From the IMG/VR virus record IMGVR_UViG_3300018481_000031, positions 1 through 46,764 of that record: 46,764 nt of DNA; one strand, given 5' to 3'. Position 1 is the first letter of the stretch. Each line of letters begins with the position of its first letter. Source of the stretch: a virus. This document shows, piece after piece, positions 32,185 through 38,636 of the stretch. Below the pieces are notes generated by a model. That model worked only from the letters and a program-made list of their open reading frames with translations. It had not been told where the DNA came from and searched no databases. The translations under genes were made by a program, and so were the position numbers.

Positions 32185-32270
32185 CCTACCCGATTTTTCT
32201 CGTACCACTGTACGTGTGCGCGAGGTAGGCAAAGCAATGATGGTAGGAGCATCTGGCATGGCCCTACCTC
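32185..32270. repeat. four CCTACC/GGTAGG motifs between gpZ-like and terminase genes
   Basis: CCTACC at 32185-32190 and 32263-32268 and GGTAGG at 32224-32229 and 32242-32247 lie within 86 bases. The outer pair forms an inverted repeat GAGGTAGG (32222-32229) / CCTACCTC (32263-32270). The stretch 32065-32282 holds no gene. It is in the place where lambda-like phages have cos, so these may be terminase sites or operators. I cannot show a cut site. Confidence 0.45.
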
Positions 32271-32282
32271 TCCTCCTCTCCA

Positions 32283-32984
32283 TCAATACCCTACGATGCC
32301 GAACCGCCTGGCTTGGGTGAGAAGTTCGTTCCCGAGTATGCGCGGGATACGTGGCGTAACGACATCGAGTGCAAGTTGCAGCGTCGGGGTCGGCTTCAGC
32401 GTCACGGACTTCTTGCTCAGGTCATAGACCATGCGGACTGTGAAGCGCCCTTTGCTGGTGTGCTTGACCCTGAACAGCCCCTTACGCCTGCCAAGGTCGA
32501 GGAAGGCAACTCCCCCGGTCTTCCCAGCGAGTCGGATCGCCACGGCATTACGGCGCTGCCTGATACCCCTGACCTTTGCCGCGACTTGAATGGCAGTCAG
32601 GTAGTTCTTCTTTTGCACCTGCTTGGTGCGCGTGGCCCGCTTCGCCATGCCCGCAGCACTCGACGTCGGAATGGCCACGCCGTGCTTCCCGTGCGCTTTC
32701 TCGGTACGGCCTTCTTCCTGTTCAGCCATGTAGGCGGCAACCGAACCGACTTTCGACTGCATCGTCGAAACGTCGAAACCCTGGGCCTTCTCGATGCGTA
32801 GCGAGTTCACGGTGAACTTGTTGCGCAGGACGAACTTGCGCCCAACTTGCTGCACCCATTCTCGGCGCGCATCGAAAGCCGTTGTATTGAGGGCGCCGCG
32901 GGCAGCTGCTGGCAGCGCCTTCTTCGCGAACTTGCCCATGTCGTCGCGCAGCTTTTCTAGCCCACGCAGCTCGACATGAACCAT
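32283..32984 (-). CDS. gpZ/HK97 gp10-like tail completion protein
   Basis: A 233-residue basic protein starting M-V-H-V-E-L-R-G-L-E-K-L-R-D-D-M, then A-L-P-A-A-A-R-G-A-L-N-T-T-A-F-D-A-R, and a strand-rich second half with T-G-G-V-A-F-L-D-L-G. Proteins of the gpZ/gp10 type, which finish the tail before joining to the head, share this layout. Here it lies upstream of the terminase genes, far from the tail block. It is the first gene of the late region and the divergent neighbour of accessory genes. Confidence 0.6.
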   Translation of the reverse strand: MVHVELRGLEKLRDDMGKFAKKALPAAARGALNTTAFDARREWVQQVGRKFVLRNKFTVNSLRIEKAQGFDVSTMQSKVGSVAAYMAEQEEGRTEKAHGKHGVAIPTSSAAGMAKRATRTKQVQKKNYLTAIQVAAKVRGIRQRRNAVAIRLAGKTGGVAFLDLGRRKGLFRVKHTSKGRFTVRMVYDLSKKSVTLKPTPTLQLALDVVTPRIPRILGNELLTQARRFGIVGY

Positions 32985-33097
32985 GGCCGCTGTGCCTCCG
33001 ATGGATGGGTCTCGCGTCCCGCCAAAGTACGTGCGCGAGCCTATCGAAACCCTCCAGGTTTCGAACTAGATAGACCAGACAAAATCAATGCCAGAAG

Positions 33098-33133
33098 TGC
33101 GGTATTTGCGGCTCTTGCGGTATTTGCGGTTCT
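33098..33133. repeat. 18-bp tandem duplication
   Basis: TGCGGTATTTGCGGCTCT at 33098-33115 is followed at once by a copy with one change (GGTTCT) at 33116-33133. It lies just upstream of the plus-strand gene at 33165. Within 33000-33164 I see no other feature. Confidence 0.85.
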
Positions 33134-33164
33134 CGGGCACGTGTGCGACGAAGTGCTGGTGTCC

Positions 33165-33467
33165 ATGTCGACCGACGAAGCAACGACCTTCCGCACCGAA
33201 TACTGGCTCTCACGCGCCGAGAAGGTCGCGCTATGGGGCGAAGGTCCGTGGCTCGATGAACCGGACACCTTCGAGTGGAACTTCGAGAGCATCAGATGCT
33301 TCGCCGTACGAAACGACGAGATGGGCAACTGGTGCGGATACATCGCACTTCAGTCCGGTCACCCTTGGCACGGTCAGAACGACGAGTCGCTTGGCACTCA
33401 TGAACGAGGCTGCACCACCGAAGACGTTCGGCGCGTTGAGCAGGGGCAAAGAGGCCGGGAAGCGTAA
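33165..33467 (+). CDS. phage accessory protein, possibly shortened
   Basis: From ATG 33165 the product has 100 residues. G-E-G-P-W-L-D-E-P-D-T-F-E-W, then C-F-A-V-R-N-D-E-M-G-N-W-C-G-Y-I-A-L-Q-S-G-H-P-W-H-G is a pattern I know from uncharacterised proteins of tailed phages of actinobacteria and proteobacteria, where it normally continues with a further conserved half. Here the end (DVRRVEQGQRGREA) does not match, so a C-terminal truncation is likely. The neighbours are leftward genes. Confidence 0.6.
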   Translation: MSTDEATTFRTEYWLSRAEKVALWGEGPWLDEPDTFEWNFESIRCFAVRNDEMGNWCGYIALQSGHPWHGQNDESLGTHERGCTTEDVRRVEQGQRGREA

Positions 33468-33479
33468 CCGCCCGCCAAC

Positions 33480-33974
33480 TCAGCCTTCCCGAGTCGACCC
33501 TGGTGCTGCAGGCATTGGGGGAACGCTAAACGGGCTCGCGTACGCGTTCAAGATGGCGTTCTGCTGCACAAGCACGGTGATGCACAAGCTACTCAGCTTC
33601 TCCCAACTGCCGTCGCTCACTTGCTTCTCAAGGATCACGCGATAGTCACCAGCCATCGGCAACACCACGCGCCAGACAGAGTGGATGGAGCGATGGCCAT
33701 TTGGAAGTTGGCCGGGAACTCGAGCCTGAGTGCTTACGCTCGACTGCGATTCGTTCAGCGAAGTGCCGTCGGGAGCGATGACCGATACGCGTTCGACGAA
33801 AGCGTCGGGTTCAGACCCGAGCTCGTATTGCGAAACGGTCGATAGCCTCATGAGCTGCGAAGGAATCGCAGCAACGAGGACGTAATCGATCATGTTGAAC
33901 GCGGTCACGCGGCCACTGAGCTGATCGAGTGCAACGCCTTCCGACGCGACAAATGAGACGAGTCGCGCGCTCAT
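33480..33974 (-). CDS. DUF6941-like protein
   Basis: A 164-residue protein from ATG 33974. R-L-V-S-F-V-A-S-E-G-V-A-L-D-Q-L-S-G-R-V-T-A-F-N-M-I-D-Y, then a region with W-R-V-V-L-P-M-A-G-D-Y-R-V-I-L-E is the DUF6941 layout: an N-terminal strand-helix unit and a later beta-sandwich. It is known from bacterial chromosomes rather than from phage virions, so it looks like cargo. It is the last of three overlapping leftward genes. Function unknown. Confidence 0.6.
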   Translation of the reverse strand: MSARLVSFVASEGVALDQLSGRVTAFNMIDYVLVAAIPSQLMRLSTVSQYELGSEPDAFVERVSVIAPDGTSLNESQSSVSTQARVPGQLPNGHRSIHSVWRVVLPMAGDYRVILEKQVSDGSWEKLSSLCITVLVQQNAILNAYASPFSVPPMPAAPGSTREG

Positions 33975-34345
33975 GCTGCCATCGGATAGCGGTTGTCGTT
34001 CGACGCCAAGTCGTCGACCGCGCCAGAAATACTGACGCTCTGTCGCTGCAGCCCATGCCATTGAAGGATGTCGTCGAGATCGAGCCCCATCAGGAGCACG
34101 AGGCTATCACGCAACCTCAGCAGCTTCGCGTTTGCGAAGGCCAGGCGCACGGCGACCTCTATGACTCTCCCTTGGCCAGTCGCCATTGCGGTGGCTTCAT
34201 GGCGCGCACGCAAGAGCCATCCGAGTTGACTCGCGTACAGGTCGTAGAGCTCTGGATCGATTGCGTCCCACTCGGCAAATAGGGCCGGCAGTTCGTCAAC
34301 GCTCCGTTCGAGGCTGCGTAGGAATTCGTCGAGGGTTAGATTCAT
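33971..34345 (-). CDS. small helical protein, possible immunity/antitoxin
   Basis: ATG 34345 overlaps the stop of the upstream gene (ATGA), giving 124 residues. The sequence is helical and acidic: L-D-E-F-L-R-S-L-E-R-S-V-D-E-L-P-A-L-F-A-E-W-D-A-I-D-P-E-L-Y, then L-G-W-L-L-R-A-R-H-E-A. Its end overlaps the DUF6941-like start. Small acidic helical proteins directly after a basic candidate toxin often serve as immunity partners. That is inference from layout. Confidence 0.55.
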   Translation of the reverse strand: MNLTLDEFLRSLERSVDELPALFAEWDAIDPELYDLYASQLGWLLRARHEATAMATGQGRVIEVAVRLAFANAKLLRLRDSLVLLMGLDLDDILQWHGLQRQSVSISGAVDDLASNDNRYPMAA

Positions 34346-34923
34346 CGGAACGCTCGGTGGTTGGTCCATCGGTCGACCGGCTTCGCAGCTTGAGCAGCTT
34401 CGATACGATAGCTGGTGACGATGCGTCGTCGACTTGGGTCGTAGAGAGTCAGCAAATGGTGACCGGGTTCACTCAGAACATTGTGGACGTGCGCTCTAGA
34501 GCTCTGAATATCCGTGCAGATACCGGCGCGCGACGCAGGACGACTCTGTCCGCGCCCATACGCAACTCGATCGCGGCCGACGTGCAAAACCGCGAAGGGT
34601 GACTCGGCAGAACCCCTCATGTCAGCGACATACTCGTCAGTTGTCGTGCCTTCAGGCCACTCACCCTGGGCTGTGTGCTTGACTGCATGCCATTCCACGC
34701 TCGTGAGCATCGTTTCCAAGGTCAGTTTCTCGCCATGATTGGACGGATGACTCCTCCCAACCACATACGGTCCGACTCTTGACCACTCCCTCACGGGACG
34801 GGTCTCGTCGCTGAAAGAGGCAGCCGCGATGTGACGCAGAAGTTCCAAGCGCCTGACTGGGGGGAGAGTGATGTCCTGGTCATCAATGAGCGACACGAGG
34901 ACTTCGTCCGGGCGGTGGGCCAA
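34342..34923 (-). CDS. candidate nuclease-type toxin
   Basis: A 193-residue protein starting with TTG 34923 (GTG further in is possible; an in-frame TAG lies just upstream). The first 70 residues look like a linker. Then E-W-H-A-V-K-H at 77-83, G-E-W-P-E-G-T-T-T-D-E-Y-V, and, near the end, L-L-T-L-Y-D-P-S-R-R-R-I-V-T-S-Y at 157-172. A His motif at the start and a strand pair with V-T-S/A-Y at the end recall small toxin domains of the barnase/colicin/RelE type. This is a resemblance, not proof. Confidence 0.5.
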   Translation of the reverse strand: MAHRPDEVLVSLIDDQDITLPPVRRLELLRHIAAASFSDETRPVREWSRVGPYVVGRSHPSNHGEKLTLETMLTSVEWHAVKHTAQGEWPEGTTTDEYVADMRGSAESPFAVLHVGRDRVAYGRGQSRPASRAGICTDIQSSRAHVHNVLSEPGHHLLTLYDPSRRRIVTSYRIEAAQAAKPVDRWTNHRAFR

Positions 34924-34973
34924 CGTCTACCATCCAAGCATGCGGCTGGCCGACACGCAATCCCTGGTACCCC

Positions 34974-35076
34974 TGAGCTTCACTGCTCGTACTCCTTGAG
35001 CTTCACCGCTCGCGTCCGGTGCGAGCGGGCCTCGCGCCACGTACGGGGGGCTCTCAGCGTGGCCCCCCCGGGGGGG
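34974..35076. repeat. dense repeat region: direct repeats, hairpin, C7G7 palindrome
   Basis: TGAGCTTCACTGCTCG (34974-34989) and TGAGCTTCACCGCTCG (34997-35012) are direct repeats 23 bases apart with one change. CCGCTCGC (35006-35013) and GCGAGCGG (35021-35028) make a perfect 8-bp hairpin. CCCCCCCGGGGGGG at 35063-35076 is a perfect palindrome, and GGGGGG at 35045-35050 could pair with its C-run. There is no gene here. A recombination or attachment site, or a replication-related structure, is possible. Confidence 0.6.
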
Positions 35077-35409
35077 TGGAGCGGGTCACAGGCGGTGTTC
35101 GCTCCGGTCCCAACCGCTACTGAGCGACCTGCACCGAGTCGCTGACGTTGACCTCGACGGCTATTCCCCGGCGCCGCTGCGGTCGCAGGAGCATCGAGCC
35201 GTGTCGACACGCTTCCTAGTTGCATGCAATGCGACCTGTACGTGCCACCCCGTTCGCAGCGCCACCGATACGCCCGCATCACCCGACCTCCACCAACTCA
35301 GCGGCTGCAGCGGCATCGTCGTCTGGAGCCGGTGACGGGCGGAAGAGTGGAGCCTGTGGAGGCTGAGGAGGCTTTTCCCATTCACCCTCTCATGCGCGCG
35401 CAGGAGGAT
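35077..35409. other. stretch without supported gene
   Basis: Both strands carry open frames here, but none has a plausible protein sequence or start. The composition is GC-rich and shows short purine-rich runs around 35340-35375. It forms part of a gene-poor kilobase (34924-35935) between the three-gene unit and the RelE-type toxin gene. I see nothing definite in it. Confidence 0.5.
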
Positions 35410-35790
35410 CTAACCGGGATCAGCCTCCAAGGCTCCACTGCCTCCACTGCCGGCCTCGAGGACGATGGCACGCGCAATCGGCGATGCGTCACTAGGCGGG
35501 GCCTTACAGTGCCAGGGGTTCCAAAGGCCCAGGGTCGTTGTGAGTGCGATCCGGGCACAGAAAACCAATTTTGTCGGTTTACGACTTTTCCGGCCCTTTT
35601 GGCTGCGAACGCGCCGAATCGCTTGAGCAAAGTGCTCCAGCACGCGACCGGCCGCGAGATCGCACACGCGCGACTTGAGCTGTTCGATGGGTGGCACCGA
35701 CTCGCCGTCGACCTTTGGTTCGAGCGCCCGCAGGTCTTCTGACTTCCAGCCCGTCGGGCTAAAATCCGAAATCGTTGAGGTGGCTCCCTG
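35410..35790 (-). pseudogene. possible gene remnant without normal start
   Basis: The leftward frame is open from after a TAG at 35791-35793 to a stop at 35410. Its first part reads like a protein: F-S-P-T-G-W-K-S-E-D-L-R-A-L-E-P-K-V-D-G-E-S-V-P-P-I-E-Q-L, then C-D-L-A-A-G-R-V-L-E-H-F-A-Q-A-I-R-R-V. After about residue 60 it becomes less protein-like. AGGGAG lies before an ATT codon; GTG 35697 is a possible shorter start. I do not recognise the family. Confidence 0.35.
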
Positions 35791-35935
35791 CTAGTCGGGC
35801 GCGGAGCGCGCTCGCCAGCATCCCCCGCGATGATCACCACCGCGCCGCGACCCTCAAGCCCGAGAAGATGACGGAGGGCCGGCGAGTCCTCGAGACGCCC
35901 CACGCCCGTTTTCGGCTGTGCAGCGCCGCCGGGGA

Positions 35936-35964
35936 TTGCGCACTCGAGGAAGATTAGGTAATAT
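35936..35964 (+). promoter_or_regulatory. predicted promoter of toxin-antitoxin pair
   Basis: TTGCGC (35936-35941) and TAATAT (35959-35964) are separated by 17 bases, with the second box in an AT-rich island (TAATATTAT) that stands out in this GC-rich DNA. The start codon follows about 11 bases later, so the mRNA would be leaderless or nearly so. TAATATTA is itself a palindrome and may be bound by the antitoxin. Confidence 0.45.
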
Positions 35965-35975
35965 TATCCTTGTCC

Positions 35976-36227
35976 ATGCGCGTTGTTCTTGCTCCCGAGG
36001 CTCAGAGAGATGTCGCCAGCCTGCCGCTTACAATGCGCGCCCGGCTCGACGCGGTGATCACACGCCTCGAGGCGTGGCCCGACGTCTCAGGCGCCAAGAC
36101 GCTGCGCAAGGAGCTCAAGGGCCACTATCGCATCCGCATGGGCGATTGGCGGGTGATCTTCCAGGTGGTGCGCCCGGACCTGATCATCGTGAAGATTGCG
36201 CACCGCTCCACCGTGTACGAGGACTGA
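35976..36227 (+). CDS. RelE/ParE-family toxin
   Basis: An 83-residue protein with the whole RelE/ParE pattern: L-A-P-E-A-Q-R-D-V-A-S-L-P, a helix with R-L-E-A-W-P, then K-E-L-K-G-H-Y-R-I-R-M-G-D-W-R-V-I-F-Q-V and final strand I-I-V-K-I-A-H-R-S-T-V-Y. G-D-W-R-V and the last H-R are the usual RNA-contact positions of RelE/HigB members. Such toxins cut mRNA on ribosomes or act on gyrase. The antitoxin gene starts one base after its stop, so the order is toxin first, as in higBA. Confidence 0.85.
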   Translation: MRVVLAPEAQRDVASLPLTMRARLDAVITRLEAWPDVSGAKTLRKELKGHYRIRMGDWRVIFQVVRPDLIIVKIAHRSTVYED

Positions 36228-36228
36228 G

Positions 36229-36636
36229 ATGCCCAAGCGACAGACAGCAGCCGTAGCAGGCGCCCTCACCATCGGGGGCGTGGAATACGTGGTGATTCCC
36301 AAGGCCGAGTACCATCGTCTCCGTAGCGAGCCCGCGCCGGTCGAAGCGCATGCGTTCGTGCGCAGCTCGCTGGGAGCGGATCTACGCGCAGCGCGCGAGG
36401 TGGCAAACCTCACGCAGGCAGAGCTCGCCGCACGGCTCAAGAAGAGCCAGACGCTCATCAGCCAGGCCGAGGCCGGCAACACGCGCGTCAGCGAGCGCTA
36501 TGTGCGTGCCGTACTCGAGGCATGCGGTCTTCCGGCCGACTGGAGCGGCCCGAAGAAGGCTACCCCGCCTTCAGTCGCCGCTGTATCCAGGCCCGCAGCG
36601 TCTCGCGCTCGTAGCGCACAGGCCCGCCCACACTGA
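36229..36636 (+). CDS. XRE-family antitoxin
   Basis: A 135-residue protein. The N-terminus has G-G-V-E-Y-V-V-I-P-K-A-E-Y-H-R-L, as found in antitoxins that contact the toxin. Residues 50-105 are an XRE helix-turn-helix: D-L-R-A-A-R-E-V-A-N-L-T-Q-A-E-L-A-A-R-L-K-K-S-Q-T-L-I-S-Q-A-E-A-G. The protein should bind the toxin and repress the pair. The last 25 residues (Ala/Ser/Arg/Pro-rich) run antisense over the excisionase-like remnant, so the original C-terminus may have been replaced at the cassette border. Confidence 0.8.
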   Translation: MPKRQTAAVAGALTIGGVEYVVIPKAEYHRLRSEPAPVEAHAFVRSSLGADLRAAREVANLTQAELAARLKKSQTLISQAEAGNTRVSERYVRAVLEACGLPADWSGPKKATPPSVAAVSRPAASRARSAQARPH

Positions 36637-36734
36637 GACGCATGTACGGCGGCCCCTCGCCCGCCGCGTGCCACTTGTAGAGCGTGTGTTCGTGTCGTCG
36701 ACAGTCGCGCGCTCAGCCTCTCGCAGTCCTGCAT
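36560..36734 (-). pseudogene. frameshifted AlpA/excisionase-like HTH gene
   Basis: Reading M-Q-D-C-E-R-L-S-A-R-L-S-T-T-R-T from ATG 36734 and then moving one base at the ACACAC run gives T-L-Y-K-W-H-A-A-G-E-G-P-P-Y-M-R-L, followed by V-R-Y-E-R-E-T-L-R-A-W and a stop at 36560. The joined text is a normal HTH_17/excisionase domain, whereas each frame alone is broken. It is the last gene of the early operon. Either an indel has inactivated it or the sequence has an error there. Confidence 0.6.
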
Positions 36735-36778
36735 CACGACCAGCGTTCGCGGCGGAGCACTCGACGACTTCGTTCGTC

Positions 36779-37000
36779 TCATCGTTTGATCCCCGACGCC
36801 ATGCCAGACGCCACTTGAATGATCGCCGCGAGCTGCCCTTCGAGCGTCTTGATGCGACGTATCCATCGCTCGCGCTCGACGTTGGACTGGTCGATCTCCG
36901 CAAGCAGCTCGCTCAGGTCGCCCGCGCGCAAAGCGATCTTCTCGTGCGGTTCGACGTGCACGAGCTTCGCAGCAAGCCATTCCGCGCGCCGCCCTCTCAC
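36779..37000 (-). CDS. small coiled-coil protein
   Basis: GTG 37000 overlaps the stop of the HTH gene before it by four bases, which gives 73 residues and sets the start far inside a longer frame. The sequence has a basic beginning (RGRRAEWLAAKL) and a coiled coil (ELLAEIDQSNVERERWIRRIKTLEGQLAAII). It is typical of small early phage proteins and may bind a partner by its helices. No family recognised. Confidence 0.6.
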   Translation of the reverse strand: MRGRRAEWLAAKLVHVEPHEKIALRAGDLSELLAEIDQSNVERERWIRRIKTLEGQLAAIIQVASGMASGIKR

Positions 37001-37230
37001 GCGCGCCGTCTGACCGTGCGCGGCCGCGCCGACGCCAGAAAGAGGTCGACAGCGGCCAACGGGATGCGCCAATGCCCACCCACACAGGCACGATAGGCGC
37101 CGGGCACGCCGGACTTCTCGTTGCCATCGAACCGCCCGAGCTCACACATGCGTCGCACCTGATCATCGCTGTACCCAAGACGTGCAGCGACGTCGACGGT
37201 CGTCAAAATGCTCCGCACGTCATCGCCCAA
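36997..37230 (-). CDS. HTH_17/excisionase-like DNA-binding protein
   Basis: A 77-residue protein with I-L-T-T-V-D-V-A-A-R-L-G-Y-S-D-D-Q-V-R-R-M-C-E-L-G-R-F, the helix-turn-helix of excisionases and MerR-like proteins, then G-H-W-R-I-P-L-A-A-V-D-L-F, the usual wing and final helix. TTG 37230 is preferred because AAGGGGG stands at good spacing; GTG 37218 just after the upstream stop is the alternative. It could control excision or early transcription. Confidence 0.7.
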   Translation of the reverse strand: MGDDVRSILTTVDVAARLGYSDDQVRRMCELGRFDGNEKSGVPGAYRACVGGHWRIPLAAVDLFLASARPRTVRRRA

Positions 37231-37465
37231 GACGACCCCCTTTTCGAAGCATCTCGATCTCGTCGGTCAGCACATTGACGCGCTCGCACAATAGGTCGCG
37301 CTCATCGGCTATCCGCAACATGGTGAGCACAAGTTCCGGTGAAACTTGCCCGACGACCTCTGCATGCGCGTTCTCGAACGCGGTCAGATCGCCGCTACTG
37401 CGAGCTTTGATCTCGCGCTCGCACAGCCGCTGCAGCTTCTCGCGAACAGCCTTGCTCATCGTCAC
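37220..37465 (-). CDS. small helical early protein
   Basis: An 81-residue protein starting at GTG 37465, where a perfect AGGAGG lies seven bases upstream and the stop of the gene before overlaps (GTGA). The product is all-helical and charged (REKLQRLCEREIKARSSGD and ERDLLCERVNVLTDEIEML), with leucines spaced as in a coiled coil. Function unknown; by context an early regulator or partner of the HTH proteins next to it. Confidence 0.65.
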   Translation of the reverse strand: MTMSKAVREKLQRLCEREIKARSSGDLTAFENAHAEVVGQVSPELVLTMLRIADERDLLCERVNVLTDEIEMLRKGGRLGR

Positions 37466-38346
37466 AAGCTCACCTCCTGACTGTGCATCGAGGCAGCGCC
37501 GACAGTGCGATGGTGGAAGCGCGGCCGCGGAATCAGGCCACGCGACGCGAGCTCTTCGGTCACACGCTTACGTCCTGCACTCACGAGCGCGCGCAGTTCA
37601 CCAATCGCAACGCCGAGAACCACGGACAGTGCTTCGTACGTCGGTACTTCGCTTGCGACACCAGGCGTGCGCAGGAGTAAAACCGCTTTGCATTTCCCAG
37701 CGTCGAGCACGTGCGCGCCATCGGGATAGGCCGCCTCCAATGCCTGACGCACGCGCACCAGTTCGGCCGCACGACGCAAGAGCGGATCGTCCGTGCGCGC
37801 GCTACCAGCGTCACCAGCGTCGCCGCGTCGCACCCGGTCGAGGATTCCGCCGAGTGCGGAAGGCGCCGAGCGATCGTGTCGTTCCCATTCGGCAAACGCA
37901 CTCAGCGCTGCCGCAAGCGATGACCACCGCGGCGCACCCTCGGAACGCTGTGAGTTGTGCTCTTTGTTCCACGGCGAAACAGCTGCCCAAAGCTGTGCCG
38001 AGCGCTCCCACTCACAGACCTCGCATTCACCACAGCGTCGATGCTCGGCACCCTTGCAGGACACCGCCCAGAGCTGTGGCGTGATCAACGGACTCGCATC
38101 AGCCCTAGGCGCGAGCGTGGCGGCGAACGCCTTGGCGAGCTCGGCGGCGACGTCGGAAGCCGCAGTGTTGAACTTCGGTGCGCGACGGTCGGGCGCATGG
38201 GTACGCTTCTGGGCGAAGCACGAAAGGCAAGCCTTGCACGTTGTGATCGACACGTCGGACTGCATATCGACATGCGACCACCCGCAGAGCGCCGTGTGCG
38301 GGCCCTTCGTTCCCACCAGGTGGATCCGTGCGCGGCCGCGGGTCAT
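37462..38346 (-). CDS. Zn-finger protein with C-terminal HTH-like region
   Basis: A 294-residue protein. The N-terminus has a probable zinc site (H-T-A-L-C-G-W, then C-K-A-C-L-S-C-F), and a second Cys cluster lies at about residues 97-112 (SCKGAEHRRCGECEVC). The C-terminal 80 residues (VPTYEALSVVLGVAIGELRALVSAGRKRVTEEL) resemble the last helices of a sigma-type or HTH domain. It may be a transcription regulator of the phage. Family not recognised. ATGA overlaps link it to both neighbours. Confidence 0.6.
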   Translation of the reverse strand: MTRGRARIHLVGTKGPHTALCGWSHVDMQSDVSITTCKACLSCFAQKRTHAPDRRAPKFNTAASDVAAELAKAFAATLAPRADASPLITPQLWAVSCKGAEHRRCGECEVCEWERSAQLWAAVSPWNKEHNSQRSEGAPRWSSLAAALSAFAEWERHDRSAPSALGGILDRVRRGDAGDAGSARTDDPLLRRAAELVRVRQALEAAYPDGAHVLDAGKCKAVLLLRTPGVASEVPTYEALSVVLGVAIGELRALVSAGRKRVTEELASRGLIPRPRFHHRTVGAASMHSQEVSL

Positions 38347-38522
38347 GGCATCTCGTTGCGTACGGGGTTGGCTTCTCCTTCGTCGAGCAGCTGCAGTACG
38401 ACCTCGGGCTTGACGTAATGGCGAAACTTGAGCTGCGCGATGTACGCTGTCAGCCGGTCAGACTTCTGTGCGTCGATGGTGCGCAACGCGAGATCGCGCA
38501 GGTGTTTGCGTTGGAGCGTCAT
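38343..38522 (-). CDS. small early protein
   Basis: A 59-residue protein from ATG 38522, which overlaps the stop of a 27-residue frame by ATGA. It has two helices (RKHLRDLALRTIDAQKSDRLTAYI and VKPEVVLQLLDEGE). A longer frame upstream of this start contains another coupled gene and so is unlikely to be its N-terminus. Function unknown. Confidence 0.6.
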   Translation of the reverse strand: MTLQRKHLRDLALRTIDAQKSDRLTAYIAQLKFRHYVKPEVVLQLLDEGEANPVRNEMP

Positions 38523-38602
38523 GACCTCACCCGAGCTTTCTGCGTCTGCCTCAAGCACCGCGGGCGGTGCTTGTTTTCGTCGATCCGTGCAAGGTTGGTC
38601 AC
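38519..38602 (-). CDS. 27-residue peptide gene
   Basis: GTG 38602 is preceded by GGAAGGAG seven bases upstream, one of the best ribosome sites in the region, and its TGA overlaps the next ATG by ATGA. The peptide is very basic (ARIDENKHRPRCLRQTQKARVRS). It may be a leader that couples translation of the next gene, or a functional RNA-binding peptide. The ribosome signals support translation. Confidence 0.5.
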   Translation of the reverse strand: MTNLARIDENKHRPRCLRQTQKARVRS

Positions 38603-38636
38603 GGCGTACTCCTTCCGAGGCCTCGCAGGTCTCCAA

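Noticed and set aside
34974-35076. CRISPR array
   Set aside because: There are only two near-identical units with a 7-base spacer, so it is a simple direct repeat and not an array.
35224-35742. Plus-strand frame of 172 codons in the gene-poor kilobase
   Set aside because: Low protein character and no ribosome site; the opposite strand has the better candidate frame.
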